DNA of 64,000 nt from Danio rerio. Taxonomy: Eukaryota > Chordata > Actinopteri > Cypriniformes > Danionidae. Each line of letters starts with the position of its first letter. The stretch's first letter is position 1. The notes under the pieces are model-generated. The model searched no databases, was not told the DNA's origin, and saw nothing but the letters and a program-made list of their open reading frames with translations. The translations under genes and the position numbers were made by a program. Below are positions 1 to 11,973 of this stretch, in pieces. The stretch is from NCBI RefSeq assembly GCF_049306965.1, contig NC_133193.1, forward strand, positions 20,478,501 to 20,542,500. The letters run 5' to 3'.

Positions 1-2282
1 CGGAGGGTGTAGTCTGAATAATCTGACAGTCTGGCTTCAGTTTCTCCTTCCACTCATAGAGGATGCTAAGAATGATGAAAGAAAACATATGAGGATGTTG
101 AATGCCTGTGCAAAACAATTATTACAACACAGATTGCAAAACACTGCAGCTGCAATGTGGACATCTGTCTAGATAGTAGCTACCTTTAAAGACAGCATAC
201 TAAATGGTCATGGATTAGTAACACCTTATATATACACAAAAAAAAAAAAATGATTCACTGCCTTACCTATTTTTTAGGGTAAGTGGTTACAAAAAATTTA
301 CAAATAGCTAAATTTAAACAAACATATGAAGTTGCAAATGACTACATTTCATTTGTTTGTTTAAATTCAGCCTATATAAATTTTGCAACTACTTATCTTT
401 AATGAATGTTTTTTTTCAGTAAGCAGCAGTTCCATAAACATCCATTTCACTATTTTTATAAAAAGCATGACTCACTTACATCTGGATCCAACTGGACTGA
501 AAGTTATGATGTTGCTAATAAGAATATCATATAAAATGATCTATTCAGTTGTTTTTGCGATTGTTCTCGAATTGAAAAGAATGCGGTAGATTTATGGACA
601 ACATAATCTAAGAAAAAGTATAAAAGATTGTTAGCTACTATTTAGCTATTTAGAGGCTTTGTTTATTTATCTGGTCATATTAACAAAATGCCAGTAAAAA
701 TTATTGGCCAAACAAGCATATTTCCTATTGTCTGTAGAGAAAATGAGGAAATCCGTTTGGAATCTTGCACAGATTCCTCTAGAAATGACTTAAATTGATC
801 TATCTGACTGAACAGGCAATAGAACGATGACTATAACCATGAAGTTGTAATTATTGTTTAATAACAACTGCATGAGCATAGGGAAATCCACGACACAACG
901 TCAGAGTAATAATGATAATAATAATTGATTAACAATATTGCTTAAAATCCCTTTTTCAATGTCATCACAAGATTTACAGCTGATGAACAATAAAAAAAAC
1001 TGCAGCAAATCGAACCTCAGATTTAATACATTTAATTTTAAAGCAACAAAATACAAAACTCCAGCACACCACACTTGCAATAAACAGAATGCTATTTTGC
1101 AATGGTGAGAACTGAGAATGCTAGCATAGTTAAGGCTGATTTATACTTCTGCGTCAAAAGCCGGCGGATGCTACGGCGCTGATGCATAGCCCTTCGCCGT
1201 TGCCGTCGTTGACGTGCACCTCTCAAAAAATGTAACTACACGTCGCAACAACGCGTAGCGCAAGCTCTGTGATTGGTCGGCTTGGTAGCGCCGACGAGTT
1301 TGGCGAGCGATTGTTTACAAGTGTGGAGTCCCGTGAAGGAGCTCCGGATGGAAAGTTTTGTTCTGTGCTTACCTCATGGTTAAAGTTGTTGCACGTCCGC
1401 AGGTTCCTGCTTCAAAATGAGCGAGTTTGAGTCACTTGTACATCCAGGAAGTGTTCAGAAAAGCAAAACAGAAGTGAAGAAACTCGACACAGAGGAAATG
1501 TTACACCTCACTGCCCACTAGCGTTTCGGAAGTGTTAATGCAGACCAACAGAGACAGCGCGCAGAAGTATAAATGCACAGCTGCGCGCGTTGCCTGCGCC
1601 GTGAGTTACGCCGGTCACTTGACGCAGAAGTATAAACCAGGCTTTAATACTACAGCTATCTGCATTCTCTTTTCCTAATATGAATTATGTTTTTGGATGT
1701 TTTTAGAATTGTTTTCAGCTGAGTCATAATACATAGAAATTAAAAACTTAAAGCGGTAAATCACAAAAGTGCAAGAGATTGTTTTCAAGAAGCAAGATAA
1801 CAAACACCTCATTCAGCTTATCTCAGGCCAATTGTTATGGTGCAGATTTGAGCGCAACTGCCATGTTCACATTGGCCTCAGCACACCAGGTTCCAATACA
1901 ATGAGTCAGGTGTGAAATCAGCCACAGACTCCTTACCCCAGATCGGTGAGCGGTGGTTTATCTCTGCCTCTCCTATAGCACAGGAAGATCTGCGGCCCCA
2001 TGAGGCTTCCTCCATTCAGTTCAGCAGGGAGTCCGGAGGGGGTGCATTCAACACAGGTATACCCTCTAGGTACTTCCTCCCCTAGAGAGCGAATCACCAC
2101 TGCCACATCAGTGATCGGTGCCTTGAGTTGAGCTGAGCTTCGGTGAGCTCCATCTTCAGGGTGAACATCTTCCTCCAGGGGCTTTGAAGAGACGGTGAGT
2201 CCTGCCACCACAAAGTAGTCTGCTACACGAAGGCTTTTTTCCTCCATCTTCGATCATCCCCATAGAACGAGGACTGTATGTG
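1..2282 (-). CDS. dennd4a: DENN domain-containing protein 4A, first two coding exons (partial)
   Basis: DENND4 proteins are guanine nucleotide exchange factors acting on Rab10 in membrane trafficking. Seen here: coding exon 1 at 2247-1937, inside an exon running 2282-1937 that starts after a CCCCCCAG acceptor and ends at a GTAAGG donor, and exon 2 from 65 to the window edge after a CTTAG acceptor. The joined reading runs [18 protein letters not shown], then [39 protein letters not shown] and [18 protein letters not shown], closely matching the human DENND4A amino end, which is the start of the MABP domain. The junction is phase 2 and keeps the frame. The ATG at 2247 is preceded by an in-frame TGA three codons upstream, which fixes the start. 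The central DENN domain lies outside the window. The match was made from memory, but length, order and splice sites agree; DENND4B or 4C is much less likely given rab11a and megf11 next door. Confidence 0.93.
66..1130. other. dennd4a intron, first part, no gene seen
   Basis: AT-rich sequence with a short poly-A tract at 238-249 and scattered short open frames without recognisable protein similarity. It belongs to the intron between dennd4a coding exons 1 and 2. Nothing further is seen. Confidence 0.6.
1134..1643. mobile_element. TTAA-flanked inverted-repeat transposon (Kolobok/piggyBac-like, non-autonomous)
   Basis: A 510-bp GC-richer block with terminal inverted repeats: GGCTGATTTATACTTCTGC at the left and, read from the right end inward, AGCCTGGTTTATACTTCTGC. 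TTAA lies on both sides (1130-1133 and 1644-1647), the target-site signature of piggyBac and Kolobok elements. The interior has CpG-rich segments and a short open stretch from an ATG at about 1417 ([17 protein letters not shown]) that could be a remnant of an element gene. It lies in the dennd4a intron. The superfamily is inferred from the TTAA only. Confidence 0.72.
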
Positions 2283-3890
2283 CTGGGGGGAAAAAAAAAC
2301 AGAGTAATGTGAACGGGGGAGGAAATCATGACATGCTGTAGGCTAGTAAACAGTGTTGCTTAATAATGCCAGGTGCTCTGACACAAATGAAAACATCCTT
2401 CTTTAAACCGGCAGGGATTTTAAGAAACAAATCAGCACATTTCGGCACGGTTATACAACGCTCTCAGGACATATCATTTTAACTCTGGTTACATTTTGGT
2501 CCCTTATGTGCTTAGAAAAAGGATATGAGCATTATACCTTCACAGATGCAGAGTACAACCACATGTAACAATCTCAGTGAGAAATATAAACTGGACAAAC
2601 GGATGCAATTACCCATTCCTGCCGGGGATATATGCCTTTGAATCATGACTCATACTGTTTGTACCTGCAGAATAAGTGCACAAAATGGAAGAGGGAAAGA
2701 ATGTACTAAAAAGGGAATTCCTTTTGCTTGCGTCAATGCCAAGGCTGTCACTATAAGCCTTTCTAACACTAAAACCACTGATATCCTAATTAGAGACTCC
2801 CCTCTCTTTCAGAAGAGGCCTGGGGCTTTTACAACACTCAAGTTGGCACATGTAGTGCTTCTGAGTCAGTCTGGGTGACTGACGCTCACATGGCTTCGAC
2901 GTACCAAAAATAGCTGGGTACCCGCTGGTAGGTAGCAGGTTCAGCTTTATCTTTCTGTACGGGTCATTCAGTCCCAACAAATCACTGATAGACAGGCTAA
3001 ATAAACAACAGTTATTCAACTTCAACTCACCCCATCGGGAGGTACAATGGTTCTTGTATAATATAACATAATGAATGCAGTAAAAAAATTTGTAATTACG
3101 TTTTTCCAAGTAAACTTATTTATATTATTTCAGCAGTCATTACTACTAACATTTCTAATATTTATTAATGTTGTCACTAATGGTGTAATAACTGAATTCT
3201 TAATGCTTCTGTCAATTTACTTGAAGGGGGTGTCAACAGAAGTGTAAACCTATACAGTCTCACGGTACACTTTGATTACGATTATCATGCCATCGAATTG
3301 GTTCAATTCGATATCTCGGTGCATCAGGGTGCATTGATGATGCTTTCCATACACAATTTTATATTTTTCTTCACAGCACAATAATTCTTGTATTAAAATT
3401 TATAAAAAAACATGTATATATTATTTGCAACGCAATTTGTCAACAGTCAGTGTATGAACTGTACCTTTAAAAACTCAAGCACATGCAGAGAACAAAATGA
3501 GCATGTATAACAAATAAACAAATGTAAATATCCTGTTCACTTTCTGAGCCTTGTCGAGCAAGTTTTTACACACATATGATCAGGTCATGCGCTCAACAGA
3601 AAGGGCTGTGATTGGCTCTAACGTTCTAGCGATGTTTACCGATGTGTGACACTGATCAGTAGTGATTACAGCTGATCCATGATATCTACGCGGTGGCGAA
3701 AATTCGCAGGGCTTCTGCTGTAACTTCAGTGTCAGCAAAAGACTGTCTAGCTAAGTCACAAGCAGTGAATTGTGCAGTTTCTGCATTAGGTAGTTGGAGT
3801 GTTTTAATTACTCACGCTCGCCTCCCTCACCATAGTAATGAGATGAATGACATCAGTACGTAATAACCGGTTATGATCTATTACTGAATC
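2283..3890. other. dennd4a 5' intron, no gene seen
   Basis: Non-coding sequence upstream of the first coding exon. Between about 3255 and 3900 there are degenerate segments with ATCGAA and ATCGATA motifs resembling the ends of common fish inverted-repeat elements, but a matching pair of ends could not be defined. The open frames here have no recognisable similarity. Confidence 0.5.
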
Positions 3891-3892
3891 GA

Positions 3893-4547
3893 TACCAAAT
3901 AGGTGTCATAACACATTTATAATTATGACATGAAAACTCATGAATATGAATAAGATTTTATGCATGCTTATGACAACACTATCATTAGGTATCATTCACT
4001 CATTTATATCGTTTTAATGCAAAGGTGACATTGTTTAAGATTTTGACTTGAAATTACCAAGACAACATAGCTTGTCATAAATCTTTCATAAACATGACTG
4101 TCATAAGCCCAATGTTATTATGTGATTTTGTTTGTGGAACAAACTGAATTTGTCATTATAACTTTGATTAAAAGTGTTAATGCTTCGTCAAATAATTTTA
4201 TAACAGGAACAATAATATTTAATGACATTTTAATGACCACTGTAGTTGTAATGACACTGTTATACAGTTCATGACAATTATAATGGCCTCATGACAAGTT
4301 ATGTTGTTTTGATTGGTAATGTCAAGTTGTCGTGACAAAGGTACATCATAAGCTGAGAGGCTATGATTTATTTGATAATGTCAAGTTGCCATGACAAAGA
4401 CATCTCAAACAATGTCACCTTTGCATTTAAAATGACGGAATTGAGCGAATGTGACTTAATGGCAGTTGTCATGTAGAAAAATCTCATCTCATATATTTAC
4501 GAAACATGTCATATCCTGTTTATAAAGGTTTTATGACAGTCCTTTGA
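3893..4547. mobile_element. Palindromic (foldback) inverted-repeat element
   Basis: Long imperfect palindrome. The left arm has GTGTCATAACACATTTATAA at about 3903 and AAAGGTGACATTGTTTAAGA at 4021. The right arm has CAAACAATGTCACCTTT at about 4408 and CATGTCATATCCTGTTTATA at about 4505. Several ATGACA/TGTCAT boxes repeat along both arms. This looks like a foldback-type MITE with no coding capacity. Exact ends and target duplication were not resolved. Confidence 0.55.
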
Positions 4548-4549
4548 AT

Positions 4550-7424
4550 GCCCTTTTCAAATAAATTACAACAATTTCAAAAGACTTTTGTGAAAATAAA
4601 TGTTAATATATAGGTAATGTTCCATTATAAATAAACAACAGTTATTCTGCCCTTTACTTATTGTAGATTCAGTATTGTAAATCTCAACCATTAGGGCTGG
4701 GCCAATAAACGATACAATACCGAATCGTGATAAAATTTATGTTAATAACAACAATCAGCTCTAAACTTTTCTGGACAATAGGAATCTAAAAGTGTCTCGA
4801 TAGTAGAGATGCAACACATTTTCAGCCACCGAAAATTTATTGGCAGAAAAGATGTTATGCCGTTAATTGGCCCCCCAAATTTTTGTGTGCTTCAGTTATT
4901 GTTGGGGTCCTCTTTTAAATATGGAAGCATTAACAATTTATATTAAAAATGAAATATACATCCTTATAATTCAATATGAAAAATAATTATCGAGATTTAA
5001 TTTTAGCTATATCACCCAGTCAACAATACTATTTCACCGCACAAGTACTAAAGTGAACCAAATCAGGAGACTAAAACTGTGAGAAATATGCAGAACCATT
5101 GTCATTACAGCGGACCAGACATCATCTGAAAGGTCTTTGATGGCTTTCAGCTTTATGGCCAATGGCTCCTCTGTGATTTACAGTAATGGCCAACAGTCAC
5201 GGGACACGGCTTAAGAGCTTAGGAATTGAAACTGACCTACTGACTAGTTCTTTTGCAAAGTGTTGAAGTGATGAAGTTCATCTTATGAGGAACCAGTGAC
5301 GCTCATGACACACAAAAGCAGAAGTTGCTGTGTCTTTCATATATTTAGAAAATGATAACAAGTCTTCGATAGGTTTCACGATCACAGTTTGATGCCAAAA
5401 ATAAATACAAGCCTTAAAACTCTAATCCTTCTCATCCTCATAAACCTTAAAGATTTGAAGGAGGGGTCTCTAGGACACTCTCTCTCTCTCTCTGTGCCCC
5501 ATGACCAGCAAAAACAAAGAGGCTCATGCATATTTTGTTCCAGGTGTTTCTTCTACAGCCATTTTCATATATCAAGCATGCTCAAAAACACCACAATGCA
5601 GTGCAAACGCTAATCAATCCATCCACTTGCGTAAACAATAAAACATCAGTCAAGATATAATCACACTCGCATTTTTGAGACCCCACAGAAAGTCGCAGCG
5701 AGGGGAAAAATGCAGCAGATGTGTCACATGTTACGTGAGAGATTTAGGATTATATATAGACATAATCTCTCGGTCCAACAACCACGCCATCCGCAGAGGC
5801 TGGCTGTGCCCTCTCTACCATCAGCACAGAGAAATTATAATCCTCACCATGGCAACCATGAAGAAAAGCCAGCGAATATTCATCATTCGCCTTAAAAACG
5901 TAAGGGGGAGAGAAAATACTTACATAAAACTAATAAACATGAGTCACGGATAAGCAGAAAGCTGTCTCTTTTGACAGAGATAATGAGGGCATCGCAATCG
6001 CATCATTTAAATAACAATTGCTGGGGAGGAAAGGAAGACCAAGCGTAACTTTAGAGACAGGTTAAGGATAAAATCAAGTCAAATATGAATGTAATTGCTG
6101 AGAATTATACCATTATTATAGTCAGGCACATCGCAGACTGAAAAGCCTTCAGGCACATTTCATTGTTATGTGATGCAATTACAGACACTCTTGCACTGAC
6201 TCAACACTTTTCTTCAGACAACTAATAGGAAGTCACTCCTTTATTGAGAAACTCCATGGTAACGTCAAAGAGAGACTCAAAAATTGTCCGGAAGTGCGTT
6301 GTAAATGTTTATTTCATCAGAAAAATCAGCATGAGTCCTACGCAGCGGAAATCCTTGCACCCATATACGAAAACTGCAGCAACCCAGAAATGAGGAACTC
6401 CTTTACTTCTCTCATCTCTGACCGACTTCAGATTCATCATTCCAATGCACCGGAGTAAGAGATCAATGGTTCCCTTTTCCAGTGTAAATGACCAGATAGT
6501 ACCAGTACACACGGCACAGAAGGCACGACGCAACAGAGTGACGCCTCAGAATAAGAAACCAGCCTCACACAATGGACATAAATCTGAGCATCGTGAGACT
6601 GTGTCCTGTGATGTGATTTAGGAGGACCAGAACACAATGTACTGCTCCATTATAAAAAGAAGGAGAAACATTTTATTATATTATTACATGACATAAATCT
6701 AGAAAAATGCTGCATAGAAGATGTTAAATGTATTGTTCAAACATGTAAACATGCATGATTTTTTAAGCACTAAACAACACATGAAGAGGTCAGACGCAAA
6801 AACCATCTGAAATTTTCCCCTAAAATTTATAATTTTAAGCAATTTTCGTTTACGTCAATTAATATGTTATTTTTATTGTCTTTAATGTGAAATTAGTGAA
6901 CATAAATATAGGAGTCTCAAAAAAGGCTCATTTTAGAATAAAAGTTCAGACGGCACTTGGAGGTTTTTGCATCTGAACTCTTCATATACATCCATTGGTT
7001 TTTTGATTGCTGAATATTATTATTAAATCATCATCAAATGATCCAAGAGTATGTGTTGTGCATTAGTAATAAATAACATAAAATAATATAGATACCTACA
7101 TTATATGATTAAATTATATTTTAATATTATTATAACATGATCATTATTGTCATACATTTAAGATAAGCATGTAAATTATATGAAAATACATCTTAAAAGA
7201 TATTTCAAATAATTGTACAGGTTTCTATATAAAAATGGGTCATCTTTTAATTTACATTTACAAATCATAATCATTTCCAGAATTACCTCAAGATTAACTG
7301 CATTTCTACTTAATTTATTAAACATACAAGTTTCAACTTGAGTCAGGTTAAGTTAATTTGTTTCTTATAATTTAACGCAGTATCCCCTTTTTTACAGCTC
7401 AGAACTGATGATTTTTTAATTATT
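4550..7424. other. dennd4a 5' intron, no gene seen
   Basis: AT-rich sequence with a short (TC)n run near 5480-5495. The small open frames at 5389-5953 and 6309-6637 lack recognisable similarity and have composition like their surroundings, so they are not called genes. Degenerate repeat-like sequence with CGATA motifs occurs near 4690-4830. Confidence 0.5.
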
Positions 7425-7464
7425 TATATATATAATATAATATATATAATATATAATATAAAAA

Positions 7465-7518
<54 letters not shown>

Positions 7519-7538
7519 TTTTTTTTTTTTTTTTTTTT
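7425..7538. repeat. (TA)n / poly-A / poly-T simple repeat
   Basis: Dinucleotide TA tract interrupted by an A13 run and followed by a T-run of about 20 bases. Low-complexity DNA likely to be length-variable. Confidence 0.95.
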
Positions 7539-7801
7539 CATCTTAGTTGTTTGCTATTAGCTATTAAGGTTTCATCCTATGGCACCAAATTACTTGTTGG
7601 CATTATTTCTGTGTTGTTTATCACCTTGATGCTTTTTGTATTTATGTGCACACTAAGAAAATGTATATTAATCTGAAGGAATTTACCAATTTTTAAATGA
7701 TTTTTTACACATTTTACCTTCATTTTGAAGGTAATTATGCATATGCATCAAGGTTTTCTCACGCCAATTCAATTTTTTTTTTCAAAACCTGTTTAATTCA
7801 C

Positions 7802-8160
7802 GGCGAAGCGCAGTGCTGCACAGGTAGTGCTGTTGCCTCACAGCAAGAAGGTCACTGGTTCGATCCTCGGCTCAGTTGGCGTTTCTGTGTGGAGTTTGCA
7901 TGTTCTCCCTGTGTTCGCGTGGGTTTCTTCCGGGTGCTCCGGTTTCCCCCACAGTCCAAAGACATGCGGTACAGGTGAATTGGGTAGGCTAAATTGTCCG
8001 TAGTGTGTGAATGAGTGTTTGTGGATGTTTCCCAGAGATGGTTTGTGGCTGGAAGGGTATACGCTGCGTAAAAATGTGCTGAATAAGTTGGCAGTTTGTT
8101 CCGCTGTGGCGACCCCAGATTGATAAAGGGACTAAGCCGACAAGAAAATGAATGAATGAA
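7802..8160 (+). mobile_element. DANA-type V-SINE copy
   Basis: A tRNA-related head with a B-box-like GGTTCGATCCTCGG is followed by the conserved V-SINE core (GTTTGCATGTTCTCCC, then CCACAGTCCAAAGACATGC). The 3' part ends AAAGGGACTAAGCCGA followed by an ATGA-rich tail. The order matches the zebrafish DANA SINE. It is nearly full length but diverged at the head. It lies in the dennd4a 5' intron. Open frames across it on both strands are SINE sequence, not genes. Confidence 0.9.
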
Positions 8161-8389
8161 CTTTTAGACCTACAAAACATAAAATAGTTATATGTCCTTA
8201 TGAGATAAGGCTGTGCACTGTGTTGTGTTTTGAAATTGAAGCAAGTTATGTGTGTATGTTAATTGATTGGTACCTTCAATATATTAATATTTACATCAGC
8301 TTATAGAAAAGTCTGTTTTACTGCAGATTTCACAGACGTTTAAATCAGTGCATACATTATTAAGAATGAAAAACAGCTCTCATGTGACG

Positions 8390-8434
8390 TTTTCCCCAAT
8401 TTGGGCCTTGACCTAAAATGAGTCTGACACCCCT
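8390..8434 (-). mobile_element. hAT element end fragment
   Basis: Read on the minus strand the sequence starts CAGGGGTGTCAGACTCA, a typical end of fish Charlie-like hAT elements. No partner end was found nearby, so this is a lone end. Confidence 0.35.
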
Positions 8435-10520
8435 GATTTACACCAAACCTCTTTACCACTGAGTGCGTAGCTTAACATGACTCATTATATCAGGGAAAAC
8501 ATCTTGTACTAAACAAACCATGCGCAGCATCCTATTTTCTAATAAGTTTATCTCAGTGCTGCTGTAGGAGACATGCTTGACACGATAAGTCGTGCCCTTC
8601 TTTCACCAACCTGTGGCGTGTAGGAGCCACAGGATAAGCCAATTTAACAGCCTGCCCGTAAAAATAAGCATGATCTTATCCAGCTGTGCTGAAGCTGCGG
8701 TCCTGAGCGAGGGCTCCATGGACCAACAGGCTCCTGATACTGCACAGTTCTGGGACAGCAGGGAGGCCTGGAGGAAAACACAAGCACAGGGAACTAATGC
8801 AGCACATTTGGCCGAGCATCTGGTCCTGCTTAAGACTCAGGGCGGACATTTGATTCCTTTGCACCATGCCGGGAAACAAGCAGACATCTGCATACTTTGG
8901 ATAGGAGGAGGCATGGCAAGCTATTTCTATGTGGAAATGTTTTGTCAGGAGACTTTACCAAGGTACATTCTTCTCTTTTACTGTACTGTTCTGATTCAAT
9001 AAGCATTTAAAGATTTAAAGATTTAAAGTTATGCATTTTACACAACCTGATGTCATACGGACCAATTCTGGCAAATGCCCAGAGCCTCAAAACAATTTCT
9101 GCCCCTTCCCAAAGTGGACAAGAAGACAAAAAGCAACAAGACTCTCGTTAGTCAAAATGTCCCAACAGACGGTTCACATTAACGTAACATTTACTGCAAT
9201 ATCATGATGCAATGTAAAGGAACACCCAGCTAAGTCCAAGGCATCCATTACTGAAGTTGGACAAACATGGACTGTTTAGTTAGACTTAAAGGGATCACAA
9301 AGAGACATTTGCGTTTAGTTTGTTTTGTCTGTATATCCGTATTTGTATATTCATCTATATAAAATGTATTATATTTTAAGAATTACCAAGAACCACGGTT
9401 TTAATGTAAAATCTTCTTTCTCTTTTTGGTTCTACTGAGGGCCAAAAGTAACCCAGTAATCTGGTATGGTCTAACGATGAGTAAATTAAAAGCTAATTCA
9501 ATATTTGGGTGAACTAGCCCTTAAATCATCCAATATACAGCTAAAAAATTACCACAAGCAAAAGACTGGTGAAATAGGTCAAACTTAAAAATCATATTCA
9601 TGCTTCTGTTTCTAAAGGTTAGCAGCAAATATCACAGTTTAACATAAAAAGTATGCTTAATACATCATTTCAGATTCATCTTAAATCAGATTTAAATCAC
9701 AACCGACTCTAAATCCAGGATCATGGCTCAATCACCACATGAAGGATGCTTTCTGTAATCCTCCATAACCTCTCTGAAACACCTTGGCAAATTTTTCATA
9801 GATTGTTCTGCCAGGTTAATTACGAACAACCAACCATAACATTATCACATCAGATGAAAGGAATTAATCTCGGTCTTCGTAACTTTGTCACCTTGTTGCG
9901 TATACACAAGGATTTAACCCACATGTTCAGAACTGGAAGGACAAATTGTACCAATTTACCAATCAATCTTACAACATTTACACATAAGTAATTCATATAA
10001 TTCAATGTTTATGGTGGTTATGGCTCTGCAAACCACACATCACACCAGTTGGGCATTGGAAGTGATGCCTTTTTTATTGTAGGTACCAGCAATGATGAAA
10101 CATTGCACTTAAAAACAAACGAGAGAACATGGTGAAATACATATGAAGATGATACTGCATCCAGACAGCTGGGCTGGGTCAGTCATACAATAACTCGTAA
10201 ATCATAAGGGCCACGATGTATTAAAACTGGATGTCTCGAATGCTGAATTACATAAACAAAAACATTTTAAACGAGCTTCACAATAATACCGTGTGAGAGA
10301 TCGTCACATGGAGTGTAAATACACGACCAGGATCAAAACAAGCGCACAATTGTCAACGCGCGATGACAGCAGTCACTCCAATGCCGGTTATTTGTAAATA
10401 TTAATAAAGCATATTGCTTTGAAATGCATCAAATGGATCACCTCCAAACACAATTGCACATTTTTAATCTCTAAGAAGGCGTATAAATGTCCGTAAGCAT
10501 TAAATAGATATGAGCAATGA
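8435..10520. other. Intronic sequence, no gene seen
   Basis: Mostly unique-looking AT-rich DNA. A GC-richer patch at 8580-8930 has an open frame of 136 codons on the plus strand (8592-9002) but the translation is not recognisable and no splice or start context supports it. Nothing else is identified. Confidence 0.5.
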
Positions 10521-10521
10521 A

Positions 10522-10870
10522 CACTCACTGTTTTCAGTAGGACGACGATTCTGAGGACACGCTCATTGACACGCGCACCGTTATTTTGATCGTTAATCAC
10601 TGGACGGAAGAATGTCTTTATGTATTTCCATCCATTTTCATCAGACAAATGAATTATTATTCCTTCATCACGTATAAACATCCCTCAGGGAGGGCAGTGC
10701 CTCATCTTCTTCTCTGTACGCTTTCAGAGATGCGCTCAGCTCGGCCGTCTCGCAAACGCTTATCAAAACCTGCCAGCGGGCCACGTGACTTCCAGCAAGC
10801 CGTGACGTCATTTGAACATTCCGGGGACTGTCGCTGATTTTAATGTGGAGGCGTCCACAGGTAGTCCATA
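10522..10870 (-). promoter_or_regulatory. dennd4a: Candidate dennd4a promoter and untranslated first exon
   Basis: A locally CpG-richer island lies where the dennd4a promoter is expected, 8.2 kb upstream of the first coding exon. It holds a palindromic CRE (TGACGTCA at about 10803) and an E-box (CACGTG at about 10783). Read on the minus strand, a possible untranslated exon ends in a donor, AAACA|GTGAGTG, with the GT at 10528-10527, which could join to the acceptor before 2282. The island and motifs are visible in the sequence; the link to dennd4a is inferred from position and strand. Confidence 0.45.
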
Positions 10871-11267
10871 TAAAGACTGGCCATCTGAATGTTATTGACA
10901 GACTTGTGTTTGAAAATGTTGGATTTAATGATACAGACTGTAATAAACAACACGAATAGGAATGATTGGACTTATGTGAGAGCTACAGTTGAGTGAATTT
11001 CATTTACTGTGCTTTAATATGTGTTTTTATGTGGAAGAGAGTTGAATAAATTAGCAATGTTTGGCAAATTAACAAGTTCTCAGAGGATGTGTTATTGTTG
11101 TATTTTATTAATGGTGTAAATAAGCCTTTATTTTTGTTTTACATTTCCGTTAGGTAAATGGTTTATTTAGGAAAGTTGTTTTTGATCATCAGTATTTACA
11201 TTTTACTTTAGTAAAACAAATTTAAACTCATTGATACATTTATATATAGTTTTTTGGGCTTAATTTT
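10871..11267. other. AT-rich flank, nothing identified
   Basis: Unique-looking AT-rich sequence between the CpG-richer island and the TG/TA microsatellite. No gene or repeat structure recognised. Confidence 0.5.
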
Positions 11268-11300
11268 GTGTGTGTGTGCGTGTGTGTGTGTGTATATATA

Positions 11301-11394
<94 letters not shown>
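11268..11394. repeat. (TG)n(TA)n microsatellite
   Basis: A short TG tract runs directly into about 100 bp of TA repeats. Open frames through it (poly-Ile/Tyr) are artefacts. Confidence 0.97.
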
Positions 11395-11397
<3 letters not shown>

Positions 11398-11398
11398 T

Positions 11399-11855
11399 CA
11401 GGGGCGGATTTAGTGATTTGGGGGGCCTAAGCAATTGTGGCCCTAAAAATTAAATTAAATTAAATTTAATCAAATTGTACTTAAATTTATTTTCAATTGA
11501 TTTATTATGCTGTTTTTATTCTCATAATCACTCAATCTCCTTTTCTACATTATGTCTTGATGCACATCAACGTGTAAAGCATCTTGTAAAACATTTTAAA
11601 TGATTTGTTTTCTTAAAATCCTTACCTGATTTGACTGCTGGACTGCTCCATGATTGACGGTGGAGGACACATTTGCACATTTGCAATAAAAAAACATTCA
11701 ACTTATATATTTAGACCTTCATCATACCAAATATGATAGAATATTATGTTATATATAATTTCTAGGTATAATTTATACTTCTAGGTGTTTATTTGGGGGC
11801 CCTCAGATTTCCTGGGGCCATAAGCAGCCGCTTGCCTTGCTTATTGGTTAAATCT
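11399..11855. mobile_element. hAT-like non-autonomous element, right end eroded
   Basis: It begins CAGGGGCGGATTTAG, a common hAT-type end in fish, right after the TA microsatellite. The other side has GGGGGCCCTCAG and GGGCCATAAGCAGCC, resembling an inverted subterminal segment. The terminal bases of the right end are not clear. Confidence 0.4.
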
Positions 11856-11866
11856 TCCCTTGTATA

Positions 11867-11867
<1 letters not shown>

Positions 11868-11899
<32 letters not shown>
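11868..11899. repeat. (TA)n microsatellite
   Basis: Short pure TA tract of about 32 bp. Confidence 0.95.
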
Positions 11900-11903
<4 letters not shown>

Positions 11904-11973
11904 TTGTATAGATTAAATATTATTTTGTAGCTAACAAATATTGTTTGTAATGAAAAATTACAATATTTAACTA

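Noticed and set aside
7697-7978. Open frames across 7697-8180, 15692-16050 and 36767-37154
   Set aside because: They are translations of DANA SINE sequence on either strand, not genes.
8592-9002. 136-codon open frame on the plus strand
   Set aside because: Translation is not recognisable, there is no splice or start support, and it lies in a dennd4a 5' intron; a chance open frame in a GC-richer patch is more likely.
11240-11453. Poly-Ile/Tyr open frames
   Set aside because: They run through the TA/TG microsatellite.
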